Origin: Halomonas sp. | GTDB lineage: Bacteria; Pseudomonadota; Gammaproteobacteria; Pseudomonadales; Oleiphilaceae | Length of the DNA: 8,946 nucleotides | NCBI GenBank assembly: GCA_007135745.1 | Contig: SLIH01000150.1 | Coordinates: forward strand, 1-8,946 | Direction of reading: 5' to 3' | Shown: positions 1 to 7,910 of the stretch, piece by piece | How the letters are laid out: every line of letters starts with the position of its first letter | Position numbering within the stretch: position 1 is the stretch's first letter | Translations under genes and position numbers: made by a program | Notes under the pieces: model-generated | Database searches by the model: none | The model's input: the letters and a program-made list of their open reading frames with translations, nothing else | Told to the model about the DNA's origin: nothing

Positions 1-2385
1 ATGCATTTCCATGACAAAGGAACGGTCAATCTTGATCTCATGAACCGGTAGTTTACGAATGTAGGAGAGCGAGGAATAACCCGTTCCAAAATCATCGATC
101 GCCAGCCGTATACCCGCTTCATACAGAGTCCTGAGAGCCTTGAGGGCGCTCTTGGGATCAACCATGGTTGCGGTTTCCGTGACCTCCAGGATCAAGCGAT
201 CCGGCGTCAGGCCATGGCGAGCCAGCAGATTGGTGATGCCTTCGGCGAAATCCGGCTCCTGCAGATTGCGGGCGGAGATGTTGACCGAAACCCGGATCTT
301 CCAACCCCGTTCCTCCATTGTCCGGCAACACTTCAGTGCATGATCCACCACCCATCGAGTCAGGGGACGAATCAGCCCTGTCTGCTCGGCCATGGGGATG
401 AATTCGTCAGGCGGAATAAAACCATATTCCGGATGATTCCAGCGCAAAAGCACTTCAAAGCCGCACACTTCACCGCTTTGGGTGCGGACCTGGGGCTGGA
501 GATAGAGCTGAAGCGTGCTTTCATGCAGGGCGCGACGCAACTCTGTCATCAACGTCAGGCGACGCTCACTGTATGGATTGACTTCCTCAGTGTAGACCGC
601 CACGTGACTGACACCGGTGTCGGCCTGATCGAAGGCAATAAACGCATGACGCAGAAGGGTTTCAGCATCCTGGCTGTCATCCGGGTAGAAAGAACAGCCG
701 CCGACCATGCGAATATCGAGTTTCAGGCCCTGAAAATCCACCGGCTGGCGCAGCGCTTCCACCAGCGTCGACATCTGTTCCACCATGCTTTCCAGCGAAT
801 CCGGACGGAAAGCGCAGCCGAAGGTAATCCCTTCCACATGAGCAGCAGCAAAACGTTGCTGTTCAGTTTCCTCAATCAGCAGGCGCCGGGGCAGCGAGAG
901 TACCACCTCGTTCATGCGGCTGGCGAGGCGGGCAAGCACCTTATCCGCGTTTTCATGTCCGAGTGTTTTGTTGATGTCATCGAAACCACGGAAATGAATA
1001 AGAACCAGCGAAAGCCGCCCCCCATCCCGTCCCCTGATACGGGCAATCTCACTTTCGAGTGTTTCTTCGAGATAGGCCCGGTTGGGCAGTTTCGTTAGTG
1101 GATGATGTTGCGCCTGTTCAAGCAGAGCCCGCTCAACCTGTTCCCGCTCCTCCATGGCTCTGAGTCGTTGTCTCTGTTCGCTGAGCCGAGCCTCGCGTTC
1201 CCGGTTGAAACGATCCCCGAGCGCAAAGGACAGCAGCATGGCCTGGGCAACGGCACCCATTTCAGTAGCATGCTGAGTCCAGAAGTTAACTGGAGCCACC
1301 CCCAGAAGCGTCATAACCCACACAAAAGTACCCAGCAACAGAGCCGCCCAGGCCGCCATGAAAAAACGGGCACTGCGGCTTCCCCGCCACACCAGCACGC
1401 AGCCCATGACCAGGATGGCCAGGCTGATCACGAATGCCAGGAACACCGACAGACGGGTCGACACGGCGTAGGACAACCCAAGCGCGGCAAATGAATTAAG
1501 CAGCGCCAGCAGGCCGAGCCCCCTGAAGTACGTGTGGAACCGCGGCATGTTATTCCTGACATTCAGGAAGTTGCTGGAGAAGAGATAGAAGAAAAACATG
1601 ACGATACCGGACGCGAGCAGTGTGACGCGCTCATGGACCCCTGGCCAGGACGGATAGAGGTACTGAAAGGCCGTGCCGTGAAGGCTTGCAATAAGAATCA
1701 GAATCGTGATGTTGGTGAGCACGTAATAGCCATAGGCCCGTTCGCGCAGGAGCGTGAACAGAAACAGGTTGAAAATGATGACGGCGACCAGCATCCCATA
1801 GAACAGACTGCGCCCCACCATGTCCCGTTCGTTGGCCTGATAGAAGGCTTCGGGCTGCCAGAGCGACATGGGTACCTGATGGGAGCCGGAGGTCCGGACC
1901 CGCATGTACAGGGTGTTCTGTTCCTCGGGCGCCAGGGTCAGTGGAAACACAAAGGTTCGACCCTGGACAGCGCGGGTCTCGTGCGGGTAATTATCGCCGG
2001 TAAGATGAAAATCCCGAACTTCACCGGCACGTACGCGGTAGAATTCGATGTGATCCAGCAGGGGGTAATTGATTTCAAACAGGCGGGTGAGGCGCGAATC
2101 CGTGGGATTGACGAGCGTGACCCGATACCAATGGGTCTCCGTGGTGTAACCAAAGTTGGGACGCTGCTCCAGAAGCTCCCACTCTGGCGTCACCTCACCC
2201 GCAAGCAATGCGTCCAGAGAAACCTCTGTGTCGCGCTCAACAAAGTAATGGATGTGCTGCTCAATGACCTGTTCGCCTGTTCCAGGCGAAACACGCACTT
2301 CCGCGCTCACGCCGGGGCCGGACCACAACAGCACAAAACACCACCACGCCACCAGGCAGTACAGAACCGGGGCTTTTATACCCAT
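1..2385 (-). CDS. 7TMR-DISM sensor with degenerate GGDEF and EAL domains, C-terminus cut by window edge
   Basis: Inner-membrane cyclic-di-GMP protein, probably a phosphodiesterase that hydrolyses c-di-GMP. I translated the frame by hand: 795 codons are open from ATG at 2385 to base 1, with no stop in the window. Residues 1-28 look like a signal peptide (cleavage after VSA). About 40-185 is a periplasmic 7TMR-DISMED2-like sensor domain. About seven hydrophobic segments lie between 194 and 390, followed by a charged, probably coiled-coil linker (about 390-425). The GGDEF-like domain (about 426-600) keeps the LTKLPNR start but reads EGITF at 518-522 where GGDEF is expected, so cyclase activity is unlikely. 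The EAL domain starts near 612 and has EVL at 644-646. Catalytic positions Q630, E644, R648, N702, E734, D764, D765 and K785 all appear present. Roughly the last 50 residues of EAL lie outside. It is co-oriented with the T6SS operon, 140 bases after the PAAR gene. The ligand is unknown and a regulatory link to T6SS is inference only. Confidence 0.93.
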   Translation of the reverse strand, partial: MGIKAPVLYCLVAWWCFVLLWSGPGVSAEVRVSPGTGEQVIEQHIHYFVERDTEVSLDALLAGEVTPEWELLEQRPNFGYTTETHWYRVTLVNPTDSRLTRLFEINYPLLDHIEFYRVRAGEVRDFHLTGDNYPHETRAVQGRTFVFPLTLAPEEQNTLYMRVRTSGSHQVPMSLWQPEAFYQANERDMVGRSLFYGMLVAVIIFNLFLFTLLRERAYGYYVLTNITILILIASLHGTAFQYLYPSWPGVHERVTLLASGIVMFFFYLFSSNFLNVRNNMPRFHTYFRGLGLLALLNSFAALGLSYAVSTRLSVFLAFVISLAILVMGCVLVWRGSRSARFFMAAWAALLLGTFVWVMTLLGVAPVNFWTQHATEMGAVAQAMLLSFALGDRFNREREARLSEQRQRLRAMEEREQVERALLEQAQHHPLTKLPNRAYLEETLESEIARIRGRDGGRLSLVLIHFRGFDDINKTLGHENADKVLARLASRMNEVVLSLPRRLLIEETEQQRFAAAHVEGITFGCAFRPDSLESMVEQMSTLVEALRQPVDFQGLKLDIRMVGGCSFYPDDSQDAETLLRHAFIAFDQADTGVSHVAVYTEEVNPYSERRLTLMTELRRALHESTLQLYLQPQVRTQSGEVCGFEVLLRWNHPEYGFIPPDEFIPMAEQTGLIRPLTRWVVDHALKCCRTMEERGWKIRVSVNISARNLQEPDFAEGITNLLARHGLTPDRLILEVTETATMVDPKSALKALRTLYEAGIRLAIDDFGTGYSSLSYIRKLPVHEIKIDRSFVMEMH

Positions 2386-2478
2386 GAACCACCCCGTCTA
2401 TCAGCATTTACATCCCGCATAAGAATCCATTCCCATCAGGCCCGGAAAAACAGGCACCTCAGACCATGCAGTATAGAC

Positions 2479-2509
2479 GCCCGTTTGCGGGTCTGCCCGG
2501 ACAACGGGC
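2479..2509. repeat. Inverted repeat after the PAAR gene, possible weak terminator
   Basis: The arms GCCCGTT (2479-2485) and AACGGGC (2503-2509) are perfect complements. They enclose a second short stem, CGGG/CCCG, around a TCTG loop. The structure lies 17 bases past the PAAR stop codon, where an operon terminator would be expected. No run of T follows it on the minus strand, so it is not a canonical intrinsic terminator. It could slow polymerase, protect the 3' end of the T6SS transcript, or be chance. The rest of the 2386-2525 gap shows no gene and no promoter I can defend. Confidence 0.35.
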
Positions 2510-2525
2510 TTATCGCACCAAGGGG

Positions 2526-2813
2526 TCAGAGCCCAACCGCACTGCCGGTGCCGATCACCACGCCCCCACAGGTCACCGGATCACCACTGAGGGCCACCGG
2601 CTGGCCATCCACCAGCACGGACGGATCCCCCACTGCGATGAAGCGGGGATGCACGGAATTGTAGGGTGCCGTGTGAGGGGCCAGAGGATCACCAATACGG
2701 GCCAGTGGGCGTCCGTCAAGCTGCACCGTTGCGCTGCCGGCGATGACCGGAGTGGGTGGGAAGGCACCGTGATTGGTACCGATGTCACCGAGCAGGACCA
2801 CAGGTCGGGCCAT
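2526..2813 (-). CDS. Stand-alone PAAR spike-tip protein
   Basis: A 95-residue protein that is essentially one PAAR domain. In T6SS, PAAR proteins fold into a small cone that sharpens the tip of the VgrG trimer and often carries or recruits effectors. The family pattern is visible twice: PTPVIAGSATVQLDG with LARIGDP near residues 21-43, then IAVGDPSVLVDG with PVALSGD at 59-78, ending in TCGG and GTGSAV. H15, H47, H55 and C82 match the three-His, one-Cys zinc site known in this family. I chose ATG at 2813 because an AAGGAG sits seven bases upstream. A TTG two codons earlier would lie only one base from that site. The gene begins 37 bases after tssM stops and is probably the last gene of the operon. 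There is no N- or C-terminal extension, so any effector would be carried indirectly or encoded elsewhere. Confidence 0.92.
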   Translation of the reverse strand: MARPVVLLGDIGTNHGAFPPTPVIAGSATVQLDGRPLARIGDPLAPHTAPYNSVHPRFIAVGDPSVLVDGQPVALSGDPVTCGGVVIGTGSAVGL

Positions 2814-2820
2814 ATCCAAT

Positions 2821-2826
2821 CTCCTT
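2821..2826 (-). promoter_or_regulatory. Shine-Dalgarno site that decides the PAAR start
   Basis: On the minus strand this reads AAGGAG, a near-ideal ribosome binding site, seven bases before the ATG at 2813. It supports that ATG over the in-frame TTG at 2819, which is only one base away from the site. It also indicates that PAAR is translated independently of tssM. Confidence 0.8.
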
Positions 2827-2850
2827 ATTGTTCATTTACCGGGGGCAGAC

Positions 2851-5800
2851 TCAATAGAGCCTGCGCGGAACTGAAAAACCTTGCAAAAGTGACTCGGTAA
2901 AGGGATTAGCCTCACCCAGCGGTTCCAACCGGTAGGTCACTTTGCCATCGTCAATGTGGAAGGCCACCTCGATGGCCCCCCGACTCACGCCCGTGAGCTC
3001 TGCTTCATCGAGCAGTCGGAACCAGGCCCAGGGGCCACTTTCGATCAGACTGCGGGGCGACCGGTTCACCTCACTGGGAATAAGAGTCACCCGGCTTTCG
3101 GTGCTCTCGCGCAGACTGTTGGGCCAGATCATGGGCACGGCGTTGCGCGCCCCATGACTGTAGTCAAGGATCTGACCATCGACGTTTGCCACACTTCGTC
3201 GCTTGTTCCCAGTCAGGTGCACCGGCTCCAGGGTGAACTCCACATCCAGGGAGCCCGAGCGAGTGAAGTAGGCTTCGCGGATACGCTCCACATCCTCCAG
3301 CATTTCCCGTACCGCGGGCCGCACCATACCCGCCTGGCCACGGCCACTGACCTGTTCCGGGCTGTCTTCCACAAAGAGTTTGAGATTCGATTCGTAGAAT
3401 TCCGCCAGGATACCGTCGTGACCAAAGAAGGCCTCGAAGTCGGAAATACCCGCGTCACGGGAAGACTGGGGGCTGAAGGGATAACGCCCGGCCAGGGAGC
3501 GATCAAAGGGCCTCACCACCTCACTGTGCCAGAGCCGCTCCAGCTCACCCGCTGCTTCATCAAGTATGACCCGCCAGCTCTCATCGGCCAGGGTTTCCAG
3601 AAAACGCTGCATTGGCTGCGGACTGTGCCGGGCGAGACGCCGCAGGCGGAACACCGGATCCGAGCCTTCCAGCTGCAGGCGGGCACGGGCGGCATTAAGC
3701 GCCTCGCGACCGGTATCCGAGGCCTCTCGAATATCACGCACGTATTCGTGAAGTTCGTTCACGGCCGCCATCAATTCATCCAGATTGGAGCCTTCATCAT
3801 CCTCACGCGCCGCCATCATGGCGTGCAGGGAAGCGAAGGGTTGCTCCACGGCCCGTGCCACCGGGTATTGCGGCAACTCCTGAAGGGCACGCTCGCTCAA
3901 GGCGTCTTCGCCACCATTAACGGAAGGATAAAGCAGGGTGTTTTCCCGCACGGTAGACAGAAGGCGTACCAGGGGCTCGCTGCTGCCACTGATGCTGTCG
4001 AGCACGGACTCGCCGTGCCCCAGGTCTTCAAAGCCCTGAATCTGAAGTGATTCCAGCGCGCCTCGCCAGGCACGGATGTAATCACGAATGTAGTGCTCTT
4101 CGACTTCGTCGCGCAGCTGCTGAATATCGGATTCGCTGAAGTCGACGTTGTCTCGCCGGCCCAGGGCCCAGTTATCCAGCAAGGCTTTTTCCGCTACGGA
4201 ATCCATCCGCCCCAGAACCACCTCCATAAGCCCTTCCCTGCTGTGAATCCGGGAGAAACGGAAGCCCACCTCCTCCTGCCCGTCATCGTCGGTGAACACC
4301 ACGTTGAACTGTGGTCCGACTTCCTGGCGCAGGTCCATCGGCAGCGGCAACCGCGCTTCCGCCTGCTGCAAAAGGTCTTCATAGACCCGATCCGCAGTAC
4401 GCAAATCACCCAGGCGCTGCTGGGTCCGTTCAATCACCGGCTGGAATGGCGCCAACGTTTCACGGGCACGGCGGTTCCCAGCTTCACGCTCCCTGGCCAG
4501 ATCGGTATGCTCCAGGGCGTAGCCGAGATGCTCACGCAATGCCTGTTGTGTTCGCCCGGAACCCGGAAAATTCTGTTGCCAGACCTGGTCCATGTGCTCG
4601 AGCACCATATCGTCACGACGTCCGCTGCCGTCATAAAGCATGCGCAGTACCCGAAGAAGATTGAGTTCGCGACGGTAATCCTCATCCCCCACGCGACTGA
4701 GCTCATCGGTTACACCCAGCATCAGCGAGGGCACGAATTCGTGGGCCAGCATCGCCAGGTAGGAATCCTCGACCACAGGGGCCACCAGATGACCCTGATA
4801 GAGGCCCAGATCGGCAACCGCCGTCCAGCGACTGCGGTAATCACCAAAAGCCAGGGTGGCTTCACGCAGATGTTCCAGTGGATTGAGCAAGTGCTGACCG
4901 GTGGTATCCATGGCGCCCACATCACTGTGCCAGGCCTGATGAAACTGATCCGCGTGCTCCTTGACGGTTTCCCCCGCCTCAACATTGGCCAGATACTGGT
5001 AATGCCACCCCAGGGTCAGCAAGCCGCCAAACAGCACGCAGGCCGCACTGGCCAGCGCCAGACGCCGACGATGGGCCCGAACCACCATGGGGCTGTCGTG
5101 CGCCAGCCCCGCCTCACGAAGAATGATCCCCGAAAAGAGCTGATCCACGAAATAACGCTGACCACGATCCGGGGGATGGGCATGCTCCTGCGTGACCGGC
5201 AGGCCATAGCGATGGCTGGCCGCCTGGAGAAAGGCATCCTCCAGCACCCCTTGCTGACAGACGGACGTCAGGTAGGTTCCACGCACTAGGGCCGGAGTGG
5301 CGAAACCATCGCTGGCCAGAAGTGTCCGCAGTGCGGACTGGATCACCGGTTTCAGGCCGCGCAGCTGCTGTACGAAGGCAAAGACACTGGCGCGCTCCTC
5401 GGCACCATGACAGTGACTGAGGCGATGAGGCAGTCGGCTTTCCAGCTCCCCCGTCAGGCCATCAAGCTCGGAATCAAGTTCATCCAGCCAACTGTCCGCA
5501 TCACTGAATACCCTGTGATCGAAGGTGAAGCCCAGGGGAGCCGCTTGCTCCTCGTCGGTCAGATCGGCAAAGAACAGATCAAAGCCACGCAACCGGTCCA
5601 GCTTGGTGAGCGTGACATAGACCGGAAGACGGGTGCCGAAACCTTCCATCAGCTCCGCCAGCCGCGCACGCAGGGCCTGCATGCGCTCGGTTCGCTGGGA
5701 CGAGGTCTGGCGGGCAAGTTCCGCCAGATCCAGGGTAACCAGGATGCCGTCCAGCGGTCGGCGCGGACGCGCCTCGCGCAGCCAGTCAACAAATTGTTCC

Positions 5801-6414
5801 CAGAGATGCTGGCGTCCTGCGCCCATGCCAGTCTCGTCCGGGTTACCCATGAAATCCCCGGCCGGATCCAGAAAGATGCCCTGCTCACTGACCCACCACT
5901 GAATTTCGGGAGCAACGCCCTCGGCCTCGGCTGCCCGGCGCAGAGGCTCCTGCAGGGCAAAATTCTGGCCCGAACGCGCCAGCAGGCTGGTTTTGCCCGC
6001 GTTTTCATGGCCCAGCACCAGGTACCAGGGCAGGCGATAGTGGCCACGCCGTCCCGGCAGGTGGTTCAGGAGGATGGACAGGCAGCGGTCGAGGTAGCGC
6101 CCCTGGCGGGCCTGTTCCTCAAGCATCCGGGCCGCGTCCTCGTCCATGCCTTCATCGCGCTTCGGATCCAGCTCCGCCAGCCGCCGCCTGAGCCTTATGC
6201 CCCAGATGACCGCCAGGGTGGCCACGATACCAAAGGTCACCAGAAGCTGGACCTGGAGACTGGCGAAGGGCCGATAGCCGCCGATTTCCCAGTGACGTCC
6301 CCACCACCACAGCGCCACCAGTGCGCCAATGATCAGAAGCGCCAGCACCAGTGGCCAGGCCTTGAGCAGCCAGGGCAGTATCTTTTTTCCTATGGAAAGC
6401 CATCGTCTCCACAT
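2851..6414 (-). CDS. tssM: T6SS membrane-complex protein TssM (IcmF/VasK)
   Basis: TssM is the large inner-membrane protein that, with TssL and TssJ, forms the trans-envelope complex on which the T6SS baseplate docks. This copy has 1187 residues, normal for the family. Two N-terminal membrane helices lie at about 18-38 and 54-73, and a third at about 451-470. Between them is the cytoplasmic NTPase-like domain with a Walker A motif GHENAGKT (135-142), a FLDPAGDF segment (181-188), LVTLDL (225-230) and TKLD (270-273). The family signatures RGTYLTSVCQQG (378-389) and YFVDQLFSGIILREAGL (421-437) precede the third helix. The rest is the large periplasmic part, ending in the conserved YSHGARNAVPMIWPNS stretch and GPWAWFRLLD (from 1127), typical of the TssM C-terminal domain that contacts TssJ. 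The start at 6414 has AGGGA eight bases upstream. It follows tssA by 42 bases. Long open frames on the opposite strand are shadows of this gene. Confidence 0.97.
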   Translation of the reverse strand: MWRRWLSIGKKILPWLLKAWPLVLALLIIGALVALWWWGRHWEIGGYRPFASLQVQLLVTFGIVATLAVIWGIRLRRRLAELDPKRDEGMDEDAARMLEEQARQGRYLDRCLSILLNHLPGRRGHYRLPWYLVLGHENAGKTSLLARSGQNFALQEPLRRAAEAEGVAPEIQWWVSEQGIFLDPAGDFMGNPDETGMGAGRQHLWEQFVDWLREARPRRPLDGILVTLDLAELARQTSSQRTERMQALRARLAELMEGFGTRLPVYVTLTKLDRLRGFDLFFADLTDEEQAAPLGFTFDHRVFSDADSWLDELDSELDGLTGELESRLPHRLSHCHGAEERASVFAFVQQLRGLKPVIQSALRTLLASDGFATPALVRGTYLTSVCQQGVLEDAFLQAASHRYGLPVTQEHAHPPDRGQRYFVDQLFSGIILREAGLAHDSPMVVRAHRRRLALASAACVLFGGLLTLGWHYQYLANVEAGETVKEHADQFHQAWHSDVGAMDTTGQHLLNPLEHLREATLAFGDYRSRWTAVADLGLYQGHLVAPVVEDSYLAMLAHEFVPSLMLGVTDELSRVGDEDYRRELNLLRVLRMLYDGSGRRDDMVLEHMDQVWQQNFPGSGRTQQALREHLGYALEHTDLAREREAGNRRARETLAPFQPVIERTQQRLGDLRTADRVYEDLLQQAEARLPLPMDLRQEVGPQFNVVFTDDDGQEEVGFRFSRIHSREGLMEVVLGRMDSVAEKALLDNWALGRRDNVDFSESDIQQLRDEVEEHYIRDYIRAWRGALESLQIQGFEDLGHGESVLDSISGSSEPLVRLLSTVRENTLLYPSVNGGEDALSERALQELPQYPVARAVEQPFASLHAMMAAREDDEGSNLDELMAAVNELHEYVRDIREASDTGREALNAARARLQLEGSDPVFRLRRLARHSPQPMQRFLETLADESWRVILDEAAGELERLWHSEVVRPFDRSLAGRYPFSPQSSRDAGISDFEAFFGHDGILAEFYESNLKLFVEDSPEQVSGRGQAGMVRPAVREMLEDVERIREAYFTRSGSLDVEFTLEPVHLTGNKRRSVANVDGQILDYSHGARNAVPMIWPNSLRESTESRVTLIPSEVNRSPRSLIESGPWAWFRLLDEAELTGVSRGAIEVAFHIDDGKVTYRLEPLGEANPFTESLLQGFSVPRRLY

Positions 6415-6441
6415 AGCACGATTCCCTGTGTGATTTTCCGG

Positions 6442-6463
6442 GGCCTGGTGGTCGCCTCAGGCC
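6442..6463. repeat. Short inverted repeat across the tssA stop, in the tssA-tssM junction
   Basis: GGCCTG (6442-6447) and CAGGCC (6458-6463) are perfect complements around a ten-base loop. The structure includes the tssA stop codon and lies about 27 bases before the tssM start. On the minus strand no T-run follows, so it should not terminate the operon. It could affect mRNA processing or be chance. Confidence 0.35.
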
Positions 6464-7899
6464 TTTTCCAGATTACGGTCGAGCCGGGCCAATAACGCCG
6501 GCTCCCAATGATTGAGTGATACGGATTCGGTCTGACCGCGCAGATCGCTGTAATACTGTTTTGCCAGTCCGGCCAGGCCCGCCTCCTGCAGAAGATCTGC
6601 CGACAGAAGCCGCCAGTAAAACCGCTCCCGGGGTTCCTTGGCGCCAGCAAGCCCCTCTTCCAGCAGACCCAGGCCCGCAGTCAACCCTTCGTTTTCCAGT
6701 CGCTCCCTTGCTGCCTGGTAGGTGGCATCCCAGCTTTCCCCCGGCCCGGAGGCACCGTTCTCGGCCTGGCCGGCCAACCAGGCAAGGGTTTCCGGTTGAA
6801 CAAAGGGCGTACCGTCGTTGAATGTGAGTTTTTCCAGCCCCGGCAGGCGCTTGAGCAGGCCGGCCAGGCTTTCGGCGATGGCCCGGGCACAGTCGCCGTG
6901 ACCGAGACGCATGGCCACCTCGGCACTGAGGTAGTGTCCGTCCAACCAGAAGGGGCTGACGGACAGACTCTGTTCTATACGCCGCCACAACGCCAGATCC
7001 GGGGACTGGCTGGCAGCTTCGCGGTAATCGGCCACTCGATCGGCAGAGACCGGTGCCAGTTCCGTGCGGATGCCGTCCCGGGTCACCGGCAGGGCGGTTA
7101 CAGGAAACCAGATGGCATGGCGGCGCACGCGGTAGCCCAGGGGTTCTCCGGGACTCTGCTCGCAGAGAAAATCAGCCACGGTCAGCAGGGTCTGACGAAC
7201 CCCCCGCTCGTTGCCCGCTTCCAGGCGCAGGCCATCCAATGACGGAGCCGAAGAAGCGGTTGTGGCGTTGGAACCGCTGGGGCTGGAGGCGCTACTGGCC
7301 GTAGCATTGCTTTCAGCCGTCGCCGATTCACTGGCTGGCTGAGGCGCATCCGGCATCTGCTTCAGCGCATAGGAAAGGTCTCCCAACCGATCGGTCGGCA
7401 GCTCCAGGGCGCCGGCCTGTGTTTCAATGGCCGCCACCAGCTCCCGGCAATAGTCTTTCACCTGTTCTTCGCCACGGGCAGGCTTGGCCTTTTCGGCGGC
7501 GGCCGTGGCGCGCTGAATCATCTGCACAAAGAGCTTGCCACGCCCACGCTTGCCCCGCTCGCCGGGCCAGGGCCAGGCCTGCTCCCACCAGCTCTCAAGC
7601 GCACCACGCAGCATCCGCAGGGACAATGCGTAACGGGTCGCGCTGGGCCTGTGCTGCAGCGCCTGCAGAAGATGCCCCAGGACCTTCAGGTCTTTACCCT
7701 TTTCCGAAAGCAGCCGTACTGATTCCTTCTCGACGCCGTCCCAGTCAATGCTCTGCTGGTGAAGCGAGCCAAGTTTCATCAGCTCGGATTCGAGAAAATC
7801 CAGCGCCTCATCGTCTTCCAGGTTCTCCCCAACGCCTTCGTTGGCGGACAGGGGGCTGAGGATGGCCTCCAGATAGCTGTGTTGTTCCACTGCATCCAT
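6457..7899 (-). CDS. tssA: T6SS protein TssA with VasJ-type C-terminus
   Basis: TssA proteins help build the baseplate and tail and, depending on class, cap or stabilise the growing contractile sheath. The 480-residue product begins with an ImpA_N domain (about 10-130), recognised by ILSPLS, GENLEDDEAL, a GSLHQQSIDWDGVEKES stretch (44-60), KDLKVLGHLLQAL and WWEQAWPWPGERGKRGR. A Ser/Ala/Thr-rich linker (about 184-220) follows, then a helical C-terminal region (about 228-478) with RHAIWFPVTALPVTRDG (260-276), the arrangement of the VasJ-type TssA. The ATG at 7899 is preceded by AGGA within AGGAAGAG at suitable spacing. The site overlaps the region of the previous gene's stop, leaving an 11-base gap, so translational coupling is likely. 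No membrane segment or signal peptide is seen, as expected for a cytoplasmic protein. Which TssA class it belongs to functionally cannot be decided here. Confidence 0.95.
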   Translation of the reverse strand: MDAVEQHSYLEAILSPLSANEGVGENLEDDEALDFLESELMKLGSLHQQSIDWDGVEKESVRLLSEKGKDLKVLGHLLQALQHRPSATRYALSLRMLRGALESWWEQAWPWPGERGKRGRGKLFVQMIQRATAAAEKAKPARGEEQVKDYCRELVAAIETQAGALELPTDRLGDLSYALKQMPDAPQPASESATAESNATASSASSPSGSNATTASSAPSLDGLRLEAGNERGVRQTLLTVADFLCEQSPGEPLGYRVRRHAIWFPVTALPVTRDGIRTELAPVSADRVADYREAASQSPDLALWRRIEQSLSVSPFWLDGHYLSAEVAMRLGHGDCARAIAESLAGLLKRLPGLEKLTFNDGTPFVQPETLAWLAGQAENGASGPGESWDATYQAARERLENEGLTAGLGLLEEGLAGAKEPRERFYWRLLSADLLQEAGLAGLAKQYYSDLRGQTESVSLNHWEPALLARLDRNLEKA

Positions 7900-7910
7900 G
7901 ATTGCTCTTC

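Noticed and set aside
214..2664. Plus-strand open frames of up to 376 codons across the left end
   Set aside because: The minus strand here encodes a continuous 7TMR-DISM/GGDEF/EAL protein with clear motifs. The plus-strand translations show no family features.
2814..2819. TTG at 2819 as the PAAR start
   Set aside because: It would sit one base from the AAGGAG site; the ATG at 2813 has the normal seven-base spacing and the PAAR fold does not need the extra residues.
6442..6463. Hairpin at the tssA-tssM junction as a terminator
   Set aside because: The T-rich stretch lies on the wrong side for minus-strand transcription, and no plus-strand gene exists that would need it.
2956..6495. Three long plus-strand open frames (2956-4050, 4093-5289, 5407-6495)
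   Set aside because: They lie opposite tssM, have no recognisable domains, and their composition fits an antisense shadow of a GC-rich gene.
7043..7058. Sigma-54-like sequence on the minus strand (TGGCAC, then CGGTC, then TCTGC)
   Set aside because: The spacing between the GG and GC elements is one base too long for a -24/-12 promoter and it lies inside tssA.
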